Below, piece after piece: positions 18,194 to 27,238 of a stretch of DNA of 52,297 nt. The position numbers were made by a program, and so were the translations under genes. Source of the stretch: Burkholderia sp. E7m39. GTDB taxonomy: Bacteria; Pseudomonadota; Gammaproteobacteria; Burkholderiales; Burkholderiaceae. Under the pieces are notes generated by a model. That model searched no databases. It was not told where the DNA came from and saw only the letters and a list, made by a program, of their open reading frames with translations. Position 1 is the first letter of the stretch. The number at the start of each line of letters is the position of its first letter. Location of the stretch: NCBI GenBank assembly GCA_001319865.1, contig BBSL01000028.1, forward strand, positions 1 to 52,297, read 5' to 3'.

Positions 18194-20629
18194 TCAGTTG
18201 CGCACCGGCTTGCCCGTTTGCAGCATGCCCATGATCCGTTCCTGCGTTTTCTGCGTGCCGAGCAGTTCGACGAACGCGCGACGCTCCAGCGCCAGCAGCC
18301 ATTCCTCATCGACGAGACTGCCCGCTTCGACATCGCCGCCGCACACCGCTTCCGCGATGCGGCTCGCGATCAGGTAATCGTGCTCGCTGATGAAGCGGCC
18401 ATCGCGCATATTGACGAGCGATGCCTTGATCGTCGAAATCGCCGAGCGTCCGGCGACGGGCACCTGTGTCACGCGCAGCGGCGGACGATAGCCCGCAGCC
18501 GCCAGCGCGCGTGCTTCCTTCTTCGCTGTCTCGAGCAGTTCGAACACGTTGAAGACGATCGTGTCCGACGGCTTCAGATAGCCCATCGCGCGGGCGTCGA
18601 GCGCCGAGGCCGAGACCTTCGCCATCGCGGCGTTTTCGAACGACTTCTGCAGGAACTTCAGCAGATCGTTGGTCGCGCCGACCTGCGTCGCGGCTTCGGC
18701 TGCGCGCAGTGCCGCTTCCTTCAGACCGCCGCCCGCCGGCACCAACCCGACACCGACTTCAACCAGACCGATGTAGCTCTCGATATGCGCCACGCGCTTC
18801 GCGCTATGCAGCAGCAGCTCGCACCCGCCGCCCAGCGCGATGCCCGACACGGCCGCGACCACGGGCACGTTCGCGTACTTCACGCGCAGCATCCCTTGCT
18901 GGAACTTCTTCACGAACGGCTCGATGCCCTTCGCGCCGCCCATCATGAACGCGGGCATCGCTTCTTCGAGATTCGCGCCCGCCGAGAACGGGCCGCCTGG
19001 CGTGCCGAGTTTCAGCGAAGTGGGCTGCCAGATCACGACGGCCTTGTAGTCCTTCTCGGCCGTTTCGATGGCCTGCGTCAGACCGTCGATCACCGACGGC
19101 CCGATCGTGTTCATCTTGCTCTTGAACGACACGATCAGGACGTCGTTCTCGCCAGCACGATCGTCGACCCACGCACGCACGGCATCCGTTTCGAACACGG
19201 TCTTGCCGTAGGTCTTCGGATCGGCGCCCGTTTCGCCTGCGAGCGGCGCGCGGAACACCTGCTTGTCGTAGACGGACAGCGACGAGCGCGGCACGAAGCG
19301 CTTTTCCGCCGGCGACCACGAGCCTTCGTTCGTGTGCACGCCGCCCTTTTCGGCGACGGCGCCTTCGAGCACCCACGCGGGCAGCGGTGCATTCGACAGC
19401 GCCTTGCCCGCCGCGATGTCTTCCTGCACCCACTCGGCGATCTGCCGCCACCCCGCCGTCTGCCAGCCTTCGAACGGACCTTCGTTCCAGCCGAAGCCCC
19501 AGCGGATCGCGAGATCGACATCGCGCGCGTTGTCGGCGATCGACTCCAGATGCACGCCGATGTAATGGAACACGTCGCGGAAGATCGCCCACAGGAATTG
19601 CGCCTGCGGATGCTGCGATTCGCGCAGCAGCTTCAGACGCTCGGCGGGCGGGCGCTTCAGGATGCGGCCGACCAGTTCGTCCGCTTTCGCGCCGCCGTCG
19701 ACATAGCTGCCCGTCTTCGCGTCGAGCACCTTGATCGCCTTGCCTTCCTTCTTGTAGAAGCCCGCGCCCGTCTTCTGGCCGAGCGCGCCCTGCTTCACGA
19801 GTTGGGCAAGCACGGCGGGCGTTTCGTAGACCGGGAAGAACGGATCGCCCGCAAGGTTGTCCTGCATCGTCCTGATGACGTGCGCCATCGTGTCGAGGCC
19901 GACGACATCCGCCGTGCGAAACGTCGCCGATTTCGCGCGGCCGAGGCGGCTGCCCGTCAGGTCATCCACTTCATCGAAGCGCAAGCCGAACTTCTCGGCT
20001 TCCTTGATGACGGCGAGGATCGAGAAAATGCCGACGCGGTTTGCGATGAAGTTCGGCGTATCCTTCGCGCGCACCACGCCCTTGCCGACCACGCTGGTCA
20101 GGAACGTTTCGAGCTGATCGAGGATTGCCGGGCGCGTCGTTGCCGTCGGAATCAGCTCGACGAGGTGCATGTAGCGCGGCGGATTGAAGAAGTGCACACC
20201 GCAAAAGCGCGCCTTCAGCTCGTCGGAAAAGCCCTTCGACAGTTCCGTGATCGACAGGCCCGACGTGTTCGTCGCGAAGATCGCGTTCGCGCCGATGTGC
20301 GGCGACACCTTCTTGTACAGGTCGTGCTTCCAGTCCATGCGCTCGGCGATCGCTTCGATCACCACGTCGCATTCGGCGAGCTTTTCGATGTCGTCATCGT
20401 AGTTGGCGGGCTGAATGTATTGCGCGTCGTCCTTCACGCCGAACGGCGCGGGCGACAGCTTCTTGAGGTTTTCGATGGCCTTCAGCGCAATGGCGTTCTT
20501 CGGGCCTTCCCTGGCCGGCAGATCAAAAAGAAGCACAGGCACCTTGGCGTTGATCAGGTGCGCAGCGATCTGCGCGCCCATCACGCCGGCGCCGAGCACG
20601 GCGACCTTGCGAATGATCAGATTGCTCAC
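18194..20629 (-). CDS. Bifunctional 3-hydroxyacyl-CoA dehydrogenase / enoyl-CoA hydratase
   Basis: The protein has 811 residues. The NAD-binding dehydrogenase domain is N-terminal (VAVLGAGVMGAQIAAHL near residues 8-25) and a crotonase domain is C-terminal, the reverse of E. coli FadB and like FadN. The start is GTG 20629 (MSNLIIRKVAVLG), supported by GGAGGA six bases upstream; the frame remains open beyond it but is not protein-like. The hydratase half keeps both glutamates (ALGGGCELLLH near residue 600, and GLVEVGVGLVPAGGG). It should hydrate enoyl-CoA and oxidise the resulting 3-hydroxyacyl-CoA, then pass the product to the thiolase encoded 23 bases downstream. A hairpin-rich 131-base gap separates it from the acyl-CoA dehydrogenase gene. 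Confidence 0.93.
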   Translation of the reverse strand: MSNLIIRKVAVLGAGVMGAQIAAHLINAKVPVLLFDLPAREGPKNAIALKAIENLKKLSPAPFGVKDDAQYIQPANYDDDIEKLAECDVVIEAIAERMDWKHDLYKKVSPHIGANAIFATNTSGLSITELSKGFSDELKARFCGVHFFNPPRYMHLVELIPTATTRPAILDQLETFLTSVVGKGVVRAKDTPNFIANRVGIFSILAVIKEAEKFGLRFDEVDDLTGSRLGRAKSATFRTADVVGLDTMAHVIRTMQDNLAGDPFFPVYETPAVLAQLVKQGALGQKTGAGFYKKEGKAIKVLDAKTGSYVDGGAKADELVGRILKRPPAERLKLLRESQHPQAQFLWAIFRDVFHYIGVHLESIADNARDVDLAIRWGFGWNEGPFEGWQTAGWRQIAEWVQEDIAAGKALSNAPLPAWVLEGAVAEKGGVHTNEGSWSPAEKRFVPRSSLSVYDKQVFRAPLAGETGADPKTYGKTVFETDAVRAWVDDRAGENDVLIVSFKSKMNTIGPSVIDGLTQAIETAEKDYKAVVIWQPTSLKLGTPGGPFSAGANLEEAMPAFMMGGAKGIEPFVKKFQQGMLRVKYANVPVVAAVSGIALGGGCELLLHSAKRVAHIESYIGLVEVGVGLVPAGGGLKEAALRAAEAATQVGATNDLLKFLQKSFENAAMAKVSASALDARAMGYLKPSDTIVFNVFELLETAKKEARALAAAGYRPPLRVTQVPVAGRSAISTIKASLVNMRDGRFISEHDYLIASRIAEAVCGGDVEAGSLVDEEWLLALERRAFVELLGTQKTQERIMGMLQTGKPVRN

Positions 20630-20711
20630 GTCGTTCCTCCGGGGCGTTTTGCGGTGTCGCGAGTTGCCGCGCGCAGGCTGTGCGCGCGCGGCGTGTGCGA
20701 GAGAGTGGGAC

Positions 20712-20744
20712 GGCGGCGCATGGCTTGCAAAACGATGCGCCGCC
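20712..20744. repeat. Hairpin in the gap between acyl-CoA dehydrogenase and hydroxyacyl-CoA dehydrogenase genes
   Basis: GGCGGCGCAT (20712-20721) and ATGCGCCGCC (20735-20744) form a perfect 10-bp stem with a 13-base loop. A second, bulged GC-rich stem lies at 20666-20692. Both fall in the 131-base gap (20630-20760) inside the operon and could act in attenuation or message stability. Confidence 0.6.
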
Positions 20745-20760
20745 TGCGTTGCATTGGCGC

Positions 20761-22548
20761 TTAGAACAGCGCCTCGTCGATTTCCATCAGCGTCTTCGAG
20801 CCGGCGCGCGCGGCACGGATCGTCGCGGCCGTTTCGGGCAGCAGCTTCGCGAAGTAGAAGCGCGCGGTGGCGAGCTTCGACTTGTAGAACGGATCGCCCG
20901 ACGCTTCGTTGTCGAGCGCGATACGCGCCATGCGGGCCCAGAAGTACGAGAACACGAGGTGCCCGACCGTGCGCAGATACGGCACGGCGGCGGCGCCGAC
21001 TTCGTCCGGGTTCTGCATGGCCTTCATGCCGATTTCCATCGTCAGCTTCTGCACCTTGTCGCCGATGTCCGCGAGGGGATTCACGAACTCCTGCATCTCC
21101 GGCTTGATGCCTTCTTCCTCGACGAAATCCGTGACGAGCTTGCCGAACTTCTTCAGCTTCGCGCCCATGTCGCCGAGCACCTTGCGGCCCAGCAGATCGA
21201 GCGACTGAATCGAGTTCGTGCCTTCGTAGATCATGTTGATGCGCGCGTCGCGCACGTACTGCTCCATGCCCCACTCGGCGATGAAGCCATGGCCGCCGTA
21301 AATCTGCATCGCCATGTTGGTGCCTTCGAACGCGTTGTCCGTCAGGAACGCCTTGATGATGGGCGTGAGCAGCGCGACGAGATCGGCGGCTTCCTTGCGC
21401 ACGGATTCGTCCGCGTGCGACAGCTCCTTGTCGATATGCAGCGCGGCCCAGTACGTGAACGCGCGCGCGCCTTCGGCATACGCCTTCTGCGTGAGCAGCA
21501 TGCGGCGTACGTCGGGATGCACGATGATGGGGTCGGCCGCCTTCTCAGGCGCCTTCGGGCCCGTCAGCGAGCGCATCTGCAGACGCTCTTTCGCGTACGC
21601 CAGCGAATTCTGATACGCGACCTCCGTCAGCCCCAGACCCTGCATGCCGACGCCCAGACGCGCGGCGTTCATCATCACGAACATCGCGTTGAGGCCCTTG
21701 TTCGGCTCGCCGACGAGCCAGCCCTTTGCGCCGTCGAGGTTCATCACGCAGGTCGCGTTGCCGTGAATGCCCATCTTGTGTTCGATCGAGCCGCACTTCA
21801 CGCCGTTGCGCTCGCCGGGATTGCCATTCGCATCGGGGATGAACTTCGGCACGACGAACAGCGAAATGCCCTTGGTGCCCTGCGGCGCATCCGGCAGACG
21901 CGCGAGCACGAGGTGAACGATGTTTTCGGCGAGATCGTGCTCACCGCTGGAGATGAAAATTTTGGTGCCGCTGATCGCGTACGAGCCGTCGCCGTTCGGC
22001 TCGGCCTTCGTGCGCAGGATGCCGAGGTCGGTGCCGCAGTGCGGCTCGGTCAGGCACATCGTGCCCGTCCATTGACCCGACACGAGCTTCGGCAGATACG
22101 CCTGCTGCAGTTGCGGCGTGCCATGCGCGTGCAGGCATTCGTATGCACCATGCGACAGGCCGGGATACATCGTCCACGCCTGGTTCGCCGAGTTCATCAT
22201 CTCGTACAGCGCGTTGTTGACGAACGCGGGCAGACCCTGGCCGCCGTACTCGGGATCGCAGCCGAGCGCGGGCCAGCCTGCCTCGACATACTGCCGATAC
22301 GCTTCCTTGAAGCCCTTCGGTGTGGTGACGACGCCGTCGCCTTCGTATTTGCAGCCTTCCTGGTCGCCGCTCTGGTTCAGCGGGAACAGCACTTCCGAGC
22401 AGAACTTGCCGGCTTCCTCCAGCACCTGATTGATCGTCTCGGCATCGAGATCGGCGTGCTTCGGCATCTGTTTGATCTCGGCTTCGACGTTCAGCAGCTC
22501 GTGCAACACGAATTGCATGTCGCGCAGCGGCGCGGCGTACTGTCCCAT
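20761..22548 (-). CDS. Acyl-CoA dehydrogenase, long C-terminal-extended type
   Basis: This FAD enzyme makes the first double bond in beta-oxidation, passing electrons to ETF. I start it at ATG 22548 (MGQYAAPLRDMQFVLHELL), which has GGAGAG five bases upstream; an ATG four codons earlier is less likely. The 595-residue protein has the short N-terminal acyl-CoA dehydrogenase extension, the FAD-binding core (TEPHCGTDLGILRTKA; AISGTKIFISSGEHDL), catalytic glutamate in MIYEGTNSIQ near residue 442, and an extra C-terminal helical domain (YLRTVGHLVFSYFWARMARI). That layout marks the roughly 600-residue class rather than the 380-residue one. It follows the TetR gene by 65 bases. Confidence 0.93.
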   Translation of the reverse strand: MGQYAAPLRDMQFVLHELLNVEAEIKQMPKHADLDAETINQVLEEAGKFCSEVLFPLNQSGDQEGCKYEGDGVVTTPKGFKEAYRQYVEAGWPALGCDPEYGGQGLPAFVNNALYEMMNSANQAWTMYPGLSHGAYECLHAHGTPQLQQAYLPKLVSGQWTGTMCLTEPHCGTDLGILRTKAEPNGDGSYAISGTKIFISSGEHDLAENIVHLVLARLPDAPQGTKGISLFVVPKFIPDANGNPGERNGVKCGSIEHKMGIHGNATCVMNLDGAKGWLVGEPNKGLNAMFVMMNAARLGVGMQGLGLTEVAYQNSLAYAKERLQMRSLTGPKAPEKAADPIIVHPDVRRMLLTQKAYAEGARAFTYWAALHIDKELSHADESVRKEAADLVALLTPIIKAFLTDNAFEGTNMAMQIYGGHGFIAEWGMEQYVRDARINMIYEGTNSIQSLDLLGRKVLGDMGAKLKKFGKLVTDFVEEEGIKPEMQEFVNPLADIGDKVQKLTMEIGMKAMQNPDEVGAAAVPYLRTVGHLVFSYFWARMARIALDNEASGDPFYKSKLATARFYFAKLLPETAATIRAARAGSKTLMEIDEALF

Positions 22549-22613
22549 GAGTCTCTCCAATCAATCCAAAGGTGTTCGCTCGAGCGCCGCTGCCAGTTTT
22601 TTTGCCGGTCTGG

Positions 22614-23219
22614 CTAGCTGCTGGCGCTCTCGCTTTGATACGAAACGATCAATTTTTCCAGCGCGGCCCACGTGAGGCGCACGGCATCGGGCAGATGCAG
22701 GAAACGTGCGTCATGATGCAGGCCGAGCGTGAAGCTATACAGTTCGAAGAGCATCAGTTGCGGATCGGTTTCCGCTCGCAGATGCCCTTCTTCCATCGCC
22801 TGCGAAATGGCTCGCGTGAGCGCCGCGCGCCACATCGTGACGCTCGCGACCAGCTGCTCGCGCACCGCGCTGTCCGCGCGATCGTCGTACTCGACCGCGC
22901 CGCTGATGTAGATGCACCCCGTCGTGACTTCCTGGATGCGCTTCTCGATCCAGCGCGAGATCATCGCGCGCAAGCGTGGCAAGCCGCGCGGCTCGCGCAG
23001 ACTCGGGAAAAACACCTCGTCTTCAAAACGACGGTGATATTCGCGCACCACCTCGACTTGCAGGTCTTCGCGCGACCCGAAATGCGCGAACACTCCGCTT
23101 TTGCTCATCTGCATGCGCTCGGCAAGCAGGCCGATGGTCAGACCTTCCAGTCCGTCGCGGCTTGCCAGATCAAGTGCTGCATCGAGAATCGCGGCTCGCG
23201 TTTGTTCGCCTTTTCGCAT
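22614..23219 (-). CDS. TetR-family regulator of the beta-oxidation operon
   Basis: The protein has 201 residues. An N-terminal HTH (TRAAILDAALDLASRDGLEG, then LLAERMQMSKSGVFAHFGSR) is followed by a helical ligand-binding domain with ARFLHLPDAVRLTWAALEKL at the end. The HTH wording is that of TetR repressors but not of Pseudomonas PsrA, so I cannot name the subfamily. Its position as first gene of an acyl-CoA degradation operon suggests a repressor released by fatty acids or acyl-CoA, as known for several TetR regulators of fatty acid catabolism. Two inverted repeats lie 40 to 105 bases upstream and would suit autoregulation of the whole run. Confidence 0.88.
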   Translation of the reverse strand: MRKGEQTRAAILDAALDLASRDGLEGLTIGLLAERMQMSKSGVFAHFGSREDLQVEVVREYHRRFEDEVFFPSLREPRGLPRLRAMISRWIEKRIQEVTTGCIYISGAVEYDDRADSAVREQLVASVTMWRAALTRAISQAMEEGHLRAETDPQLMLFELYSFTLGLHHDARFLHLPDAVRLTWAALEKLIVSYQSESASS

Positions 23220-23258
23220 AGCTGTGTACCGTCTGATTTGTGACTGAAGGAAAATCGA

Positions 23259-23287
23259 ACGGTCGTACCATTATTGTGGCCGACCGT
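23259..23287. promoter_or_regulatory. Candidate operator: spaced inverted repeat
   Basis: ACGGTCG at 23259-23265 and CGACCGT at 23281-23287 are perfect inverse copies separated by 15 bases, lying 40-68 bases upstream of the tetR start. The length and place suit a regulator site on the operon promoter. The binding protein is inferred, and no -10/-35 pair could be fixed with confidence. Confidence 0.45.
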
Positions 23288-23306
23288 CCGCGAAACAAGG
23301 ACTTTA

Positions 23307-23324
23307 TTAGAAACGGGTTTCTAA
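23307..23324. promoter_or_regulatory. Candidate operator: perfect 8-2-8 palindrome of the PsrA-box type
   Basis: TTAGAAAC and GTTTCTAA flank GG, a perfect 18-base palindrome 88-105 bases upstream of tetR. The core GAAAC(N2)GTTTC agrees with the published form of the PsrA box of Pseudomonas (G/CAAAC, 2-4 bases, GTTTG/C), PsrA being a TetR-type regulator of fatty acid genes. That this organism uses it the same way is inference. Confidence 0.6.
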
Positions 23325-23447
23325 CCACGCTCCGATTTTCCGTCATTCGTCTATCGGACGATGCGGATTTTTTAGAATCATTCGCCAGAAAGTGCGTTGG
23401 GGTTGTCTCGGATTGCCGGTGGCTGTTTTAAACGCCTGGTCTGCTTT

Positions 23448-24710
23448 TTAATCGTAGCCGCCGACCGTCAGCAGCTTCATGGCGATCCGGTAGGTGTTGT
23501 ACGCAATCCAGTTCAGCAGGCGCTCGCCGGCGGGTCGCGCCTCGTAGTGCTTTTCGTCGATACGGCGCGACTCGTTGAACGCGTTCAGAATGCCCTGGCG
23601 CAACTGGTCGATTTCGGGATGCAGCACCAGCACGACATTGGCTTCGTTGTTCAGCATCAGGCTGAGCGCGTCGAGATTCGACGAGCCCACGGTGCCCCAG
23701 TTCGAATCGACGACAGCGACCTTGCCGTGCAGCATCGTCTTTTCGTACTCGGAAATCTTCACACCCGCCTTCAGCAGCGTCCGGTACAGAAACGGCACCG
23801 CGTAGTCGAGCATCGCGAACTCCTTCCTGCCGATCACCAGCCGCACGTCGATGCCGCGCTCCGCCGCGTAGATCAGCGCGCGCCGCAGCTTGCGCCCGGG
23901 CATGAAGTAAGGATTGGCGAGCAGCACTTCGGAGCGCGCCTGGCCGATCGCCGTCAGATACGCCTTCTCGATCGTGCGACGGTTGACGAAGTTGTCGCGC
24001 GCAACGAACGCGACGCACGGCTCGGCCAGCGCGCGCATGTCGCCCGCGCGGGCGCCGCGGCGCACGCGCACGAAACGCGTGGTCGCGGCCTGCGGCGTCG
24101 CGCCGCCGACGGCGGGCCGCGTCAGCGCCGGCCGATGGCCGATGCGGATGCGCTCCCACTGCACATCGAACGCGTCGCGCACGTCGGCCACCACCGGACC
24201 GTTCAGTTCGACGGCGAAATCCCAGCGAGGAAACGGCAGACGCGTGCCGTTCTGGTCGTAGTCGTCGACGATATTGATACCGCCGCAATACGCGTAGGCG
24301 TCGTCGACGCAGGCGAGCTTGCGGTGCGTGCGCGAGAACCCGAACCGGCCGAACAGATGCGGGTTGTAGATGCGATGCTCGATGCCCACCGCTTGCCAGT
24401 CGGCGAACAGGGGCAGGCGCTGGGTGCCGATGCCGTCGGTGATCACGCGCACGCGCACGCCGCGCGACGCGGCGCGAATCAGGGCGTCCGAGACGGAACG
24501 GCCCGCGGCGTCGTCGCAAAAGATATAGGTTTCGAGCGCGACATCGGTTTTGGCTGCGTCGATGCGCTCGATCAGCGCCGCAAAGTACGCTGCGCCCGAC
24601 GTGAACAGGCGCACCGCGTTGCCCGAACAGAAGCGGTATGTGGACCCGTAGCGCCGACCGGGCAGATGCTGCGCCAGTCGGGCGAAATGGCGGCCGCGGC
24701 CGCCGCTCAT
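23448..24710 (-). CDS. clsB: Cardiolipin synthase of the ClsB / phospholipase D type
   Basis: ClsB-type enzymes form cardiolipin by phosphatidyl transfer at the inner membrane using two phospholipase D (HKD) motifs. Both are intact: HRKLACVDDAYAYCGG near residue 128 and HGKVAVVDSNWGTVGSSNLD near 327. I start at ATG 24710 (MSGGRGRHFARLAQHLPG), giving 420 residues, close to ClsB and lacking the N-terminal membrane segments of ClsA. Its ATG overlaps the nudB stop (ATGA), so translation is coupled to nudB. The link between a folate enzyme and a lipid enzyme is positional only. No clear terminator follows in the 228 bases before tetR. Confidence 0.87.
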   Translation of the reverse strand: MSGGRGRHFARLAQHLPGRRYGSTYRFCSGNAVRLFTSGAAYFAALIERIDAAKTDVALETYIFCDDAAGRSVSDALIRAASRGVRVRVITDGIGTQRLPLFADWQAVGIEHRIYNPHLFGRFGFSRTHRKLACVDDAYAYCGGINIVDDYDQNGTRLPFPRWDFAVELNGPVVADVRDAFDVQWERIRIGHRPALTRPAVGGATPQAATTRFVRVRRGARAGDMRALAEPCVAFVARDNFVNRRTIEKAYLTAIGQARSEVLLANPYFMPGRKLRRALIYAAERGIDVRLVIGRKEFAMLDYAVPFLYRTLLKAGVKISEYEKTMLHGKVAVVDSNWGTVGSSNLDALSLMLNNEANVVLVLHPEIDQLRQGILNAFNESRRIDEKHYEARPAGERLLNWIAYNTYRIAMKLLTVGGYD

Positions 24711-25183
24711 CGGCAGCGCTCCTGCACGCGCTGCGGCAGTTGCAGGATCGCATCGCGGTTGGACCACGAGAAGCAGCGCTCGGCGGCTTCCTGCCACGGC
24801 AGCCACAGATGCGACGTGTGCTCGAGCGGCGCGAGCGTCACTTCGAGACGCCGCGGCACCTGCAGGCTGAACCAGTGCTCGGTGTTATGCGTGACACCTT
24901 CCGCGTAACGATGGCGCCAGGTCGGGAAAATTTCGAACTCGATGTGATGTTGCCAGTCGCAAAGGGCTTCGCGCGGCACCATCTCGCTGCCGACCACGAT
25001 GCCCGTCTCTTCCGCCACTTCGCGGATCGCCGTCTCGGTGAGCGGCTCGTCGATCCGTTCCTTCGAGCCCGTCACCGATTGCCAGAAGGCCTCGCGGTCG
25101 GCTCGTTCGATAAGCAGCACGTCGAGTTCGGGCGTGTGGATGACGACGAGAACGGATTCCGGGATCTTCGGCGGTTTCGGCAT
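24707..25183 (-). CDS. nudB: Dihydroneopterin triphosphate diphosphatase (Nudix)
   Basis: NudB removes pyrophosphate from dihydroneopterin triphosphate in folate synthesis. The start ATG 25183 (MPKPPKIPESVLVVIHTPEL) gives 158 residues, normal length. The Nudix box is ETAIREVAEETGI preceded by VTGSKERIDE. The spacing between the Gly and the first Glu is one residue longer than the canonical box, which I believe is usual for betaproteobacterial NudB. The conserved QSVTGS and C-terminal EHTSHLWLPWQEA segments support NudB over other Nudix families. The stop overlaps the clsB start by four bases. It follows the aspS terminator, so it may have its own promoter in the 177-base gap. Confidence 0.9.
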   Translation of the reverse strand: MPKPPKIPESVLVVIHTPELDVLLIERADREAFWQSVTGSKERIDEPLTETAIREVAEETGIVVGSEMVPREALCDWQHHIEFEIFPTWRHRYAEGVTHNTEHWFSLQVPRRLEVTLAPLEHTSHLWLPWQEAAERCFSWSNRDAILQLPQRVQERCR

Positions 25184-25262
25184 GGTGATAAAACGGGCGC
25201 GGTTTTGCTGATTCGACGGCGCGGTGTATGTCGGACGGCAGAGCTTACAGCGACTGTAACGC

Positions 25263-25292
25263 AAAAAGCGAAAAAGGCGCGTGACGCGCCTT
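25263..25292 (-). terminator. Rho-independent terminator downstream of aspS
   Basis: AAGGCGCG (25274-25281) and CGCGCCTT (25285-25292) form a perfect 8-bp stem with a 3-base loop. On the minus strand the stem is followed by TTTCGCTTTTT (25273-25263). It lies 69 bases past the aspS stop and separates aspS from nudB-clsB. Confidence 0.8.
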
Positions 25293-25360
25293 CTTCGTGG
25301 GTTGTTTCGCGCACGCGCCGTTGTTTTAACGACGCACTGCGCGGATCGAAGCCCTTGCCG

Positions 25361-27166
25361 TCACATTGACGCCTTCTGCTCGGGCTGGCGCAAACGGATG
25401 TGCAGTTCCTTCAACTGACGCTCGTCGACTTCGCTCGGCGCCTGCGTGAGCAGGTCTTGCGCGCGTTGCGTCTTCGGGAACGCGATCACGTCGCGGATCG
25501 AGTCGGCGCCCGCCATCATCGTGACGATGCGGTCCAGACCGAACGCGATACCGCCGTGCGGCGGCGCGCCGTACTGAAGGGCGTCCAGCAGGAAGCCGAA
25601 CTTCAGGCGCGCTTCTTCCGCACCGATCTTCAGCGCGCGGAACACCTTGCTCTGCACGTCTTCCTGGAAGATACGCACGGAACCGCCGCCGATTTCCCAG
25701 CCGTTCAGCACGATGTCGTACGCCTTGGCGAGGCAGCGGCCCGGGTCCGTTTCGAGATATTCCAGGTGCTCGTCCTTCGGGCTCGTGAACGGGTGGTGCG
25801 CGGCGACGTAACGGTTTTCCTCTTCGTCGTACTCGAACATCGGAAAGTCGACGACCCACAACGGCTTCCAGCCCGTTTCGACCAGACCGTTCGCCTTACC
25901 GAACTCCGAATGGCCGATCTTCAGACGCAGCGCGCCCAGACTGTCGTTGACGACCTTCGCGCGATCCGCCGCGAAGAAAATGATGTCGCCGTCTTGCGCG
26001 CCCGTGCGCTCGATGATCGCGGCGATCGACGCGTCGTGCAGGTTCTTCACGATCGGGCTTTGCAGGCCGTCACGGCCCTTCGCCACTTCGTTGACCTTGA
26101 TCCACGCGAGACCCTTCGCGCCGTAGATGCGCACGAATTCGGTGTAGCTGTCGATATCGCCGCGCGACAGTTCGGCGCCCTTCGGCACGCGCAGCGCCGC
26201 GACACGGCCGTCCTTCGTGTTCGCGGGCGTGCTGAACACCTTGAAGTCGACGTCCTTCATCGCGTCCGTCAGTTCCGTGAATTCGAGCTTCACGCGCAGG
26301 TCCGGCTTGTCCGAACCGAAACGGCTCATGGCTTCCGAATACGGCATCACGGCGAACTTCGCGTCCAGCTCGACGCCGATCGTTTCCTTGAACACGTGAC
26401 GCGTCATGTCTTCGAACAGATCGCGGATCTCCTGCTCGCCCAGGAACGACGTTTCGCAGTCGATCTGCGTGAATTCCGGCTGACGGTCGGCGCGCAGGTC
26501 TTCGTCGCGGAAGCACTTGGTGATCTGGTAGTAACGGTCGAAGTTCGCGACCATCAGCAACTGCTTGAAAAGCTGCGGCGACTGCGGCAACGCGAAGAAC
26601 TGGCCGGCGTTCACACGCGACGGCACGAGGTAATCGCGCGCGCCTTCGGGCGTGCTCTTGGTCAGCATCGGCGTTTCGATGTCGATGAAGCCGCGCGAGT
26701 CGAGGTACTTGCGCACTTCCATCGCGACGCGGTAACGCAGGCGCAGGTTGTGCTGCATCTGCGGACGGCGCAGGTCGAGCACGCGATGCGTGAGGCGCGT
26801 GGTCTCCGACAGGTTGTCGTCGTCGAGCTGGAACGGCGGCGTCACCGACGCGTTCAGCACGTTCAGTTCGTGGCACAGCACTTCGATCTTGCCGCTCTTC
26901 AGGCCGGCATTGGTCGTGCCTTCCGGACGGTTGCGCACGACGCCCTTGACCTGCACGCAGAACTCGTTGCGCACGCCTTCGGCCGTCTTGAACATCTCGG
27001 CGCGGTCCGGGTCGCAGACGACCTGAACGAGGCCTTCGCGGTCGCGCAGGTCGATGAAGATAACGCCGCCGTGGTCGCGGCGCCGGCTCACCCACCCGCA
27101 CAGCGAGACGGTTTGACCCAGCAGGTGTTCGGTCACCAGACCGCAGTATTCAGATCTCATCGACAT
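25361..27166 (-). CDS. aspS: Aspartate-tRNA ligase
   Basis: AspS charges tRNA-Asp. The protein is 601 residues (599 if the second ATG, two codons in, is used), the usual bacterial length. It shows the OB-fold anticodon-binding domain at the N terminus ([21 protein letters not shown]), class II motif 1 ([20 protein letters not shown]), motif 2 ([19 protein letters not shown]), the bacterial GAD insertion, and motif 3 ([15 protein letters not shown]) near the end. Whether it also charges tRNA-Asn cannot be read here. It lies 72 bases after the DUF502 gene and ends before a clear terminator. Confidence 0.98.
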   Translation of the reverse strand: MSMRSEYCGLVTEHLLGQTVSLCGWVSRRRDHGGVIFIDLRDREGLVQVVCDPDRAEMFKTAEGVRNEFCVQVKGVVRNRPEGTTNAGLKSGKIEVLCHELNVLNASVTPPFQLDDDNLSETTRLTHRVLDLRRPQMQHNLRLRYRVAMEVRKYLDSRGFIDIETPMLTKSTPEGARDYLVPSRVNAGQFFALPQSPQLFKQLLMVANFDRYYQITKCFRDEDLRADRQPEFTQIDCETSFLGEQEIRDLFEDMTRHVFKETIGVELDAKFAVMPYSEAMSRFGSDKPDLRVKLEFTELTDAMKDVDFKVFSTPANTKDGRVAALRVPKGAELSRGDIDSYTEFVRIYGAKGLAWIKVNEVAKGRDGLQSPIVKNLHDASIAAIIERTGAQDGDIIFFAADRAKVVNDSLGALRLKIGHSEFGKANGLVETGWKPLWVVDFPMFEYDEEENRYVAAHHPFTSPKDEHLEYLETDPGRCLAKAYDIVLNGWEIGGGSVRIFQEDVQSKVFRALKIGAEEARLKFGFLLDALQYGAPPHGGIAFGLDRIVTMMAGADSIRDVIAFPKTQRAQDLLTQAPSEVDERQLKELHIRLRQPEQKASM

Positions 27167-27238
27167 GATGTTTGTCTTTCGTTTTGCATTGGTTGATCGG
27201 CGCGCGCCGCACGGCGTGGCGGGCGGCGCGCGCCGGCA

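Noticed and set aside
20630..21274. Upstream extension of the bifunctional dehydrogenase frame
   Set aside because: The extra residues overlap the acyl-CoA dehydrogenase gene in another frame and are Arg-rich; the GTG at 20629 has a strong ribosome site and begins the normal NAD-binding domain.
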